11,645 nucleotides of DNA from JAYRWD01 sp041918255 (GTDB lineage: Bacteria; Patescibacteriota; Dojkabacteria; B142; WJKM01). Shown here in pieces: positions 5,906 to 11,645 of the stretch. Below the pieces are notes generated by a model. The model ran no database searches, was not told the DNA's origin, and was given only the letters and a program-made list of their open reading frames with translations. The stretch is taken from the NCBI GenBank assembly GCA_041918255.1, contig JAYRWD010000053.1, positions 1 to 11,645 on the forward strand. The letters are read 5' to 3'. The translations under genes and the position numbers were made by a program. How positions within the stretch are numbered: position 1 is the first letter of the stretch; each line of letters begins with the position of its first letter.

Positions 5906-6934
5906 TTAATTAATTTTTAATTTGACTTTGTTTAGCATTCTTAAGTTTTTAATTCCAGCCGAGAACATAGCAATTACTAACTCATGCTTTAATTTCTGGA
6001 TAAGCGCGGCAACGCTTTCACTTGAAGTCAGGGCTGCTTTCAGAAACGGTTTAGCTGCAGTACCCATCTTTGCCCCCATTGCAATACTTTTCGCGAGATC
6101 AAGCCCGTTTCTGATACCGCCACCAGCGATTAGCTTCAGATTTTTTAACTTCTTTAAAGCTACCAGGCAATCCGGAGTGGATATACCCACCGAGCGAAAA
6201 ATGTAACCTAGATTCTCGGCGTTCATTTCTTCGTCTGGCTTCAACCTCCTATAGCCTTCTATCCATGCCCAGCTTGTTCCTCCTGTACCAGATACGTCAA
6301 TCCATTCTACACCAATCTCCTGGAGTCTTTTTGCTGTTTTGAAATCAATTCCATGGCCAACTTCTTTCACAATTATAGGTATTTTTAGACGAGATAGAAT
6401 TTTTGCTAACTTAGGGATAAGACCTTTGTAATTAACATCTCCCTCAGGCTGAATTGCCTCTTGCAGATGATTGATATGAAAAAAAATCCCATCCGCTTTC
6501 ACTGAATCGACCAAAAACATGATTTCATCATAACCAAAACCGTAATTTAGCTGTACCAGTCCGAGATTCGCAAACATGGGAACGCTAGGACAGAATTTTT
6601 TTACATCAAAACTTATTTTCGCTTCAGGATGGTCTTTTAGAACTCGCATTGATCCGAGTCCAAAGCCGACTTTTTCAGCTTCACACGCACGTGCGATATT
6701 TTCATTTATTGTTCTCCCGTATTTCTCGCCGCCAGTCATAGATGAGATAAAGAACGGAAAACTAAATTGGAAACCAAAAGCTTTTATGGTAGTATCTATT
6801 TCCGACATGTCAATTTCAGGAAGAGCCGAATACGGCAGTTTATATTGATCAAAAATAGGAGTACTGTTCGGTTCTACCGCTTGCGTAAGTGTAATATCAA
6901 TATGTTGACGTTTGCGATCCTGAATTTGTGACAT
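5906..6934 (-). CDS. fni: Isopentenyl-diphosphate delta-isomerase, type 2 (FMN-dependent)
   Basis: Interconverts isopentenyl and dimethylallyl diphosphate, using reduced FMN, in isoprenoid synthesis; cytoplasmic. At 342 residues it has the usual family length. Motifs in order: RKRQHIDI (residues 7-14); FFISSMTGGE (61-70); GFGLGSMRVL (90-99); HINHLQEAIQPEGD (153-166); PIIVKEVGHGI (186-196); DVSGTGGTSW (213-222); and the phosphate-binding loop AGGGIRNGLDLAKSIAMGA (270-288). These fit the type 2 TIM-barrel enzyme and separate it from the unrelated type 1 family. The position read as GSQR in many members is GSMR here (Met96), a possible natural variant. The ATG at 6934 is the first good start and a promoter lies just upstream. 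No other isoprenoid genes are in view. It heads a probable unit with the pyrophosphohydrolase. Confidence 0.97.
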   Translation of the reverse strand: MSQIQDRKRQHIDITLTQAVEPNSTPIFDQYKLPYSALPEIDMSEIDTTIKAFGFQFSFPFFISSMTGGEKYGRTINENIARACEAEKVGFGLGSMRVLKDHPEAKISFDVKKFCPSVPMFANLGLVQLNYGFGYDEIMFLVDSVKADGIFFHINHLQEAIQPEGDVNYKGLIPKLAKILSRLKIPIIVKEVGHGIDFKTAKRLQEIGVEWIDVSGTGGTSWAWIEGYRRLKPDEEMNAENLGYIFRSVGISTPDCLVALKKLKNLKLIAGGGIRNGLDLAKSIAMGAKMGTAAKPFLKAALTSSESVAALIQKLKHELVIAMFSAGIKNLRMLNKVKLKIN

Positions 6935-6960
6935 AATCTGTTTAGTAATCTAATAGTCGA

Positions 6961-6988
6961 ATTATACATAAGATTTATTAAGGTTCAA
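6961..6988 (-). promoter_or_regulatory. Promoter of the IPP isomerase gene
   Basis: On the minus strand TTGAAC (6988-6983; 4 of 6 consensus) is followed after 16 bases by a perfect TATAAT (6966-6961), giving a leader of about 20 bases before the ATG at 6934. The -10 context TGTATAATT is identical to that of the tRNA promoter at 5496-5501. Confidence 0.55.
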
Positions 6989-7002
6989 ATTTGGTTTATA
7001 AT
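6974..7002 (+). promoter_or_regulatory. Candidate promoter for the unknown membrane protein gene
   Basis: A perfect TATAAT lies at 6997-7002 on the plus strand, about 60 bases before the ATG at 7062; the -35 region (6974-6979, TTTATT) is poor. A second possible -35, TTGACG at 7012-7017, has only a weak -10 at unusual spacing. The site overlaps the minus-strand isomerase promoter, so the two directions could compete for polymerase. Confidence 0.4.
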
Positions 7003-7061
7003 AAAGAAGATTTGACGAAGTTTCTTTGAGCTGATTTAGACTATTTTTATTCAGAATATAT

Positions 7062-8651
7062 ATGATACCCCAACAAATTGAATCACTGATCGAAGCGCAT
7101 AGAAAGGTTTGCGAAAAATATGACTATATAAAATCATTACGACCAATCACCGTAAGTAAGATGGCTACTTTGGCTGGTAGTACATATGAGACAATCCGTA
7201 ATTCCGTAGAACTTGAACATGAACATTTACTCCGCAGAAGAGCGATAAGGCGAATATCTATGCGTATGAAAGTCTTGAAAGGTGGTAAAACAGTTAACCA
7301 GGCAGAGGATCTTTTGAAAGAAATAGTGTGGGGCAAGTACACGTCAAAGATAAATGTCCCTGAGATGATGGTTGAGGAAGTTGGCAAAATTATCCAAAAG
7401 TATCAGTTGTTAGTTGCGAAATATCATAATAAGTTTCAGCAGAAAATTTCTTCAAAAAGAGCTGAAGACCTTTACGACATCATGTCTTTTGAGATAGAAA
7501 GGGCGATTGTGCCGTATTTCGATAAAGATGCTTTAATAAATATTCAATTTTTTAATCTCACACCCTTAAAAATTGCTAAATCGGCTAATTTAAACGAAAA
7601 GCAAGAAAATATTCAAACTTATATAAATGTTATCAAATCCGTAAACAAGTTTGATAGAGCTATGATCAAATATTACATGTTTACAAACGCTTTCAACAAT
7701 TGGATACAAGCCACTCCAGACTATATTGACTCCATCTTGCACAGGCTCAATAATACCCTAGATGATATCGAAACGCATATGTCTTATGCCATCTCAAATC
7801 GTAAATTTAAGGAGTTTATTCGACAATCTATCCCGTTGAAAGTACTCAATAAAACTATTGAAGATAATCTAAATACTGCAGAGAAGATACTTGATGACAA
7901 AGGAGAAAGAGATGAGCATATCAAAGCTACATGCAATCTTGAGTATTCCCAACTTGGCAGAAAGATCACAAAATTGATTATTAAAACAGTGATTTATCTT
8001 GCTATGACAAAAATGGTACTGGCGTTCTTGGTAGAGGTACCATATGAGATATATGTAAATGGATCTGTTGATTATTTACCGTTAGGGATAAACATTCTGT
8101 TTCCTCCTATTCTAATGGCTCTCATAGCTGGGAGCTTCCGAATACCAAAAATGAGAAATACCACTGCAATTATTGAAATGATAGATAGACTTATGGACCC
8201 AACACGGACACGGTTTGTGCACGATGGTCTTGCAAGAGACCGCGATAAACCTTTTATGTACTTCATATTTAGAATTTTTTCATATTTAATATTTTTTGCC
8301 GTGGTAGGAGGCATAGCTTACTTATTGAAGAAATATCTAGGATTTACTTCAGTCAGTATAGGCATATTTGTTTTGTTCTTGAGTTTAATAAGTTTTGGGG
8401 CCTTACGGGTTCGAAATTTGGCCATGGAAATAGTAGTTGTGCCTATGAAAGGAAATATTTTTACCCCTTTGATTGATATGATAGCTACTCCAGTGCTTGT
8501 AGTAGGCAAAAAATTGACTGAAAGCGTGGCTAGCTTAAGTCCTATTCCGTTATTCCTTGACTATATTGTTGAATCGCCATTCAAATCAATTGTCAGGGTT
8601 TTTGAAGAATGGAATACATATGTGAAAGAACAAAAAGAAGAAATTGTTTAA
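7062..8651 (+). CDS. Unrecognised 529-residue protein: helical N-terminal domain and four C-terminal TM segments
   Basis: I do not recognise the family. Residues 1-300 are charged and predicted mostly helical, without a signal peptide, so probably cytoplasmic. They include a basic patch at about 56-70 (HEHLLRRRAIRRISMRMK) and many Lys/Glu-rich helices that may form coiled coils. Four hydrophobic segments follow at about 305-325, 338-358, 399-422 and 430-449. The loop between the second and third is polar and contains RLMDPTRTRFVHDGLARDRDK, the most motif-like stretch, which would lie on the cytoplasmic side if the N-terminus does. The tail (450-529) has moderately hydrophobic stretches near 455-482 and ends in charged residues. 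The ATG at 7062 has no Shine-Dalgarno site. The gene stands first after a divergent promoter region, followed by RNase HI-like and LCP genes on the same strand. A scaffold or membrane-linked regulator is conceivable, but no function can be assigned. Confidence 0.85.
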   Translation: MIPQQIESLIEAHRKVCEKYDYIKSLRPITVSKMATLAGSTYETIRNSVELEHEHLLRRRAIRRISMRMKVLKGGKTVNQAEDLLKEIVWGKYTSKINVPEMMVEEVGKIIQKYQLLVAKYHNKFQQKISSKRAEDLYDIMSFEIERAIVPYFDKDALINIQFFNLTPLKIAKSANLNEKQENIQTYINVIKSVNKFDRAMIKYYMFTNAFNNWIQATPDYIDSILHRLNNTLDDIETHMSYAISNRKFKEFIRQSIPLKVLNKTIEDNLNTAEKILDDKGERDEHIKATCNLEYSQLGRKITKLIIKTVIYLAMTKMVLAFLVEVPYEIYVNGSVDYLPLGINILFPPILMALIAGSFRIPKMRNTTAIIEMIDRLMDPTRTRFVHDGLARDRDKPFMYFIFRIFSYLIFFAVVGGIAYLLKKYLGFTSVSIGIFVLFLSLISFGALRVRNLAMEIVVVPMKGNIFTPLIDMIATPVLVVGKKLTESVASLSPIPLFLDYIVESPFKSIVRVFEEWNTYVKEQKEEIV

Positions 8652-8704
8652 GTTCTTAATGCCTCGTCTAGCTCAGCCTAAATAATTTTTTGATTTTGAA
8701 TCTT

Positions 8705-9106
8705 ATGTTTTATTTATTTTCTGACGGTGGTTCGCGCGGCAATCCTGGTCAAGGAGCGTGTGCTTATTTATTATATGACGAAGTGAAACCGATCTATTTT
8801 GACTCTAAGGGATTAGGTAGGGTTACAAATAATGAGGCGGAATATGAAGGTTTAATCATAGGATTGATAAAGGCTAATAAACTTGGAATCAAAGAAATTG
8901 TGTGTAGATTAGATAGCGAACTAGTAGTTAAGCAAATGAATGGGGAATATAGAGTAAAAGAACCAAATATTTCAGTTTTGCATAAAAAAGTATTAACTTT
9001 GAAACAAAAGTTTGATTTGATCACATTTGAACATATTGAAAGGGAGATTAATTGGCTTGCTGATAGGCTAGTGAATATAGTGTTGAACTGTAAGGAAGGC
9101 TATTAA
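8705..9106 (+). CDS. Ribonuclease HI-like protein
   Basis: A 133-residue RNase H-fold protein, expected to cut the RNA strand of RNA-DNA hybrids in the cytoplasm. The four acidic active-site positions are visible: Asp7 in FSDGGSRGNPG, Glu44 in TNNEAEYEGL, Asp70 in CRLDSELVVKQM, and Asp120 in NWLADRLVN. The GGSRGNPG and NNEAEY wording is that of the short archaeal/Gram-positive-type RNase HI (RVT_3-like) rather than the E. coli-type enzyme. The frame extends back to a TTG at 8690, but the ATG at 8705 sits directly before the first strand and is preferred. It follows the unknown membrane protein after 53 bases and precedes the LCP gene by 43. Same-strand spacing allows one operon, though no shared function is apparent. 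Members of this fold sometimes serve other nucleases, so substrate specificity is inferred. Confidence 0.9.
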   Translation: MFYLFSDGGSRGNPGQGACAYLLYDEVKPIYFDSKGLGRVTNNEAEYEGLIIGLIKANKLGIKEIVCRLDSELVVKQMNGEYRVKEPNISVLHKKVLTLKQKFDLITFEHIEREINWLADRLVNIVLNCKEGY

Positions 9107-9126
9107 CATCTTGGCGGCAAGTTAAT
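9103..9126 (+). other. Small stem-loop between the RNase HI-like and LCP genes
   Basis: CTTG (9110-9113) pairs with CAAG (9118-9121) around GCGG, with possible outer TTAA/TTAA pairing. It overlaps the RNase H stop codon and lacks a T-run, so it is not a convincing terminator; it may modestly shape the intergenic mRNA. Confidence 0.2.
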
Positions 9127-9149
9127 TTGTGATAGATTAAATAATTAGT

Positions 9150-10658
9150 ATGGTGAAACAGAAAGTAATTACAATAGATTCAAGAATAATTAATCGAAAG
9201 AAGTTTGGTCTGACAAATTTTTTCCAAACTATAAACGCCAAACTGAATCAACTCTCAACTTTTCAATTTTCTGTTCTTCTGATCGGGGTTATTCTAATCA
9301 CATATTTTGGTTATGGTGGAATTTGGGGTTTGGGTCAAGGAAAGGTTTCATTGAATCCTTTCTCAAAACTGGGAGTGGGTGTTAATTGTAAAGACAAAGA
9401 AAATGAATTGGATGCGAATTGTTGGTCGTTGCTGCCGAAATTGCAAGAAACTGGAGGTTATACTAATGCTCTTTTGATAGGGGTGGATACTCGAGCGAAT
9501 GATCCAGGACTAATGAATACCGATACTATTATGATAGCTTCGTATGATCATGAAACAGGTAAAACAATTCTGATTTCTTTTCCCCGTGATTTGTATCTAA
9601 CTTATACATACAATGGGCGTCAACTGAGTTCTAAGATAAATTCTATCTTTAATGCGGGGGGAGGGGAGAAAGGCAATGGGGTACAACTTCTGGAACATGT
9701 GATCGAACAAATTTTGAATATAAAAATTCATTATTCAGCGATAGTTAATTTTGATGCGGTTACTGAGGCTGTAGATTCGATTGGAGGAATTAATATAACC
9801 TTGAAAAAAGATTTTTTAGATTTATATCCTTACTCTGAGCTACGAACAGATTATCAAAGGGCATGTAATTTTGCTACTGATTTTCCTGAATATTGTGTTT
9901 TCAAATTTTCGAAAGGTTTGAATTTGATGAACGCGCAAGATGTTCTAATTTATTCACGTGCAAGGCAATATAGCTCGGATTTTGATAGAGCGCGAAGACA
10001 ACAGGAAGTTCTGGACGCTATTAAGGATCAATTGCTCGGGGATGGTACAAATCTAGTAGAGAAATTAGCAAATGGATGGAAGATATATCAGAGCGTTTCG
10101 AGTAAGGGTTATGTAAAATCAAATCTTACCTATCAGGATGTACTGGGCGGGATCAGAGAAATTCAAAAGGCTGATAAGGATCCTATCTCAGTTGTACTGG
10201 ATGTGAATTTCGGTGGTGAGTATAAGTATTTCTTTGAAACCCAGATGCCTGAAGGTCTAGATCCTCTTGCTTCGGGCGGAATTTACGTTATTAAGCCAAA
10301 GGATATGACATTCAAAGGAATTCGCACAGAAATTGATCGGATCCGTGCTTTCGGTGATCTCTATCGCGACAAAGCTTCGGTTTTGGTTGTGAATCGAACG
10401 GGCAAAGAGGCTGGGGAAGGGAGTGAAATTAAAAAGTTACAAATGCAAAATCCGTATTTTGAATTTCTATTTTTTACTTCAGATGCCATTTCGACGAGTC
10501 TGGGGACAAATATTATTGTATTTAATCCGACAAAGACAGTTAGTGCTGAGTATCTGCGAAATTTTTTCTCTAATTCAGAGATAATTTACGCTAACGAAAC
10601 TAATGGATTGGTGAAAACAACGAAGTATTTAGAAGATATTAGAGTGGAAGTGAATTAA
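9150..10658 (+). CDS. LytR-CpsA-Psr (LCP) family protein, membrane-anchored
   Basis: LCP proteins transfer lipid-linked glycans (teichoic acids, capsule or other surface polymers) to the cell wall, acting outside the membrane. This 502-residue protein has a cytoplasmic N-terminus, one membrane segment at about residues 38-58 (FQFSVLLIGVILITYFGYGG), and an external LCP domain at about 105-295. LCP blocks are: NALLIGVDTRAND (Asp113, Arg115); NTDTIMIASYD; ILISFPRDLYL (Arg146, Asp147); KINSIFNAGG; NFDAVTEAVDSIGGINI; and LIYSRARQYSSDFDRARRQQEV with its conserved Arg residues. These acidic and basic residues bind the pyrophosphate and Mg in studied members. A C-terminal region (about 410-500, starting SVLVVNRTGKEAGEG) resembles a LytR C-terminal domain. 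Four external Cys (80, 91, 239, 249) fall in two close pairs. The start is the ATG at 9150. A flippase gene begins 20 bases after its stop, which supports a role in glycan export and attachment. Confidence 0.94.
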   Translation: MVKQKVITIDSRIINRKKFGLTNFFQTINAKLNQLSTFQFSVLLIGVILITYFGYGGIWGLGQGKVSLNPFSKLGVGVNCKDKENELDANCWSLLPKLQETGGYTNALLIGVDTRANDPGLMNTDTIMIASYDHETGKTILISFPRDLYLTYTYNGRQLSSKINSIFNAGGGEKGNGVQLLEHVIEQILNIKIHYSAIVNFDAVTEAVDSIGGINITLKKDFLDLYPYSELRTDYQRACNFATDFPEYCVFKFSKGLNLMNAQDVLIYSRARQYSSDFDRARRQQEVLDAIKDQLLGDGTNLVEKLANGWKIYQSVSSKGYVKSNLTYQDVLGGIREIQKADKDPISVVLDVNFGGEYKYFFETQMPEGLDPLASGGIYVIKPKDMTFKGIRTEIDRIRAFGDLYRDKASVLVVNRTGKEAGEGSEIKKLQMQNPYFEFLFFTSDAISTSLGTNIIVFNPTKTVSAEYLRNFFSNSEIIYANETNGLVKTTKYLEDIRVEVN

Positions 10659-10678
10659 TCCTATGATTATATTTTTCT

Positions 10679-11645
10679 ATGGAACTGCAAATCATTAATT
10701 TGCGAAAGGTAAAATGGGTAGAGATTCAAAATTATTTTGTTTTGCTTTTGGGTACAAATATAGGGGGTGTGTTGAATCTGGTCATGGGTATATATGTTTT
10801 GAAGGTAGCCCGTGAGCAGGAATTCAACGTGTTTAATGCGTATATGGGATGTTTCATGATTTTGACTTCGGTGAGCAAGGTCGCGAAATATGCCTTCACG
10901 CTTTACGGGGCGGATGTAGCTTCGGTCATCTTGGTGGGATTAAGAAGGTACTTTTACTTGATTATTCCGGCAACGCTATCGCTACTAGCTTTAGCTGGTT
11001 GGGGCGTCGCTTATTACAGTAATGGTAGTTTATTTGCTAGTCTTTTGCTCATTCTGGCGGCTATTTCTCAGGTTGCTTTGCTAATCAGTGTGGGGATTAT
11101 CCAACACAGGCAAGTTTTTATTTCATCGACTCTATTGGTATTGGCTCAAAATCTTTTGAAGGTGTTATTGGGTATTTATCTCTTCACTAGGTTTGGTAAT
11201 ACAGGAATTTGGTTTGCGGCTTTGGTGGCATCCTTTTTGGCTGTATATGGGGCACGTTTTATTCTTCCGAACAAGGGCAGATTGAATACGCGAGAGGTGA
11301 AGATGCCGGATATTAAGCAACTGGCGTTGAGTTTGGTAATATTCCTGTGCGTGGAAATTATGTTTAATCTAGATACTATTTTAGTTTCTCATCGGTTAAG
11401 TGTAGCTGATGCTCACTTGTATAATACGCTCGGGATACTTGAACGTTCAGCCTTGATGGCTATATTTGGCATCTCGGCTGTGATCCTTTCGCAGGCTAAT
11501 GATACTGTGAAACTTGCATTTGAAAGTTTGCGTAAAAATATACTTGTGGCAGGTATACTTGGTGTCATTGTGTTTATTGCTTCCTTGATTCTGAAGCCTT
11601 TTGTAATGGATTTTCTAGATATTCCGGATTGGGCAGGTTTGAATT
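10679..11645 (+). CDS. MOP-superfamily flippase (polysaccharide/O-antigen type), 3'-truncated by the window edge
   Basis: From the ATG at 10679 the frame stays open for 322 codons to the window end. The protein is strongly hydrophobic, with about nine membrane segments visible (near 17-40, 50-67, 92-113, 117-141, 147-170, 174-193, 213-232, 252-271 and 288-308). The arrangement, and the stretch NLDTILVSHRLSVADAHLYNTLG in the seventh segment and following loop, match polysaccharide-biosynthesis (Wzx-like) members of the MOP superfamily, where an Asp in this place (about 232) and an 'ADAHLYNTLG'-type loop are usual. Such proteins move lipid-linked sugars across the membrane. A full protein would have 12-14 segments and about 400-480 residues, so the 3' third is missing. 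It begins 20 bases after the LCP gene, probably in one operon, so the flippase and ligase may handle the same polymer. A MurJ or amino-acid exporter role is less likely but not excluded. Confidence 0.8.
   Translation, partial: MELQIINLRKVKWVEIQNYFVLLLGTNIGGVLNLVMGIYVLKVAREQEFNVFNAYMGCFMILTSVSKVAKYAFTLYGADVASVILVGLRRYFYLIIPATLSLLALAGWGVAYYSNGSLFASLLLILAAISQVALLISVGIIQHRQVFISSTLLVLAQNLLKVLLGIYLFTRFGNTGIWFAALVASFLAVYGARFILPNKGRLNTREVKMPDIKQLALSLVIFLCVEIMFNLDTILVSHRLSVADAHLYNTLGILERSALMAIFGISAVILSQANDTVKLAFESLRKNILVAGILGVIVFIASLILKPFVMDFLDIPDWAGLN

Noticed and set aside
1..11645. CRISPR arrays, insertion sequences, phage genes or toxin-antitoxin pairs
   Set aside because: No regularly spaced repeats, transposase motifs, terminal inverted repeats or recognisable phage or toxin proteins were seen on either strand.

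Overview
This AT-rich window has compact genes, AT-rich leaders mostly without clear Shine-Dalgarno sites, and many short housekeeping or housecleaning enzymes. Genes end in TAA, TAG and TGA alike, so the standard bacterial code fits. The mix (pyruvate kinase, type 2 isopentenyl-diphosphate isomerase, an LCP-family protein, a MOP-type flippase and a large membrane protein I do not recognise) looks like a Patescibacteria/CPR-type genome. That placement is an inference from gene style, not from a marker gene.

Layout: the 3' two thirds of a pyruvate kinase gene (bases 2-1006, +) meets a long minus-strand block almost tail to tail. Read in its direction of transcription, from 6934 down to 1010, the block holds: type 2 IPP isomerase; a MazG/dCTPase-like pyrophosphohydrolase; tRNA-Cys(GCA); tRNA-Leu(UAA); a 2H phosphoesterase (2'-5' RNA ligase-like); a small membrane-anchored protein gene interrupted by an in-frame amber codon, followed by a degenerate stretch; a NUDIX hydrolase; a fused RBBP9-type serine hydrolase/RsuA-RluB-type pseudouridine synthase; and a SerB-like HAD phosphatase. 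A 127-bp divergent region with promoter-like sites on both strands (6935-7061) separates this block from a plus-strand block: an unrecognised 529-residue four-TM protein, an RNase HI-like protein, an LCP-family protein, and a MOP-superfamily flippase that runs off the window end.

How the genes work together: the minus-strand block is rich in enzymes acting on nucleotides and RNA (NUDIX, MazG-like, 2H phosphoesterase, pseudouridine synthase, two tRNAs), plus one isoprenoid step. The LCP-flippase pair at the right end suggests export of lipid-linked glycans and their attachment to the cell surface. Isoprenoid carriers would be needed there, so the IPP isomerase may be a functional though not physical partner.

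Most worth a second look: the single-frame hydrolase-pseudouridine synthase fusion, the amber-interrupted gene at 3984-4472 with decayed sequence beside it, and the unknown membrane protein at 7062-8651.
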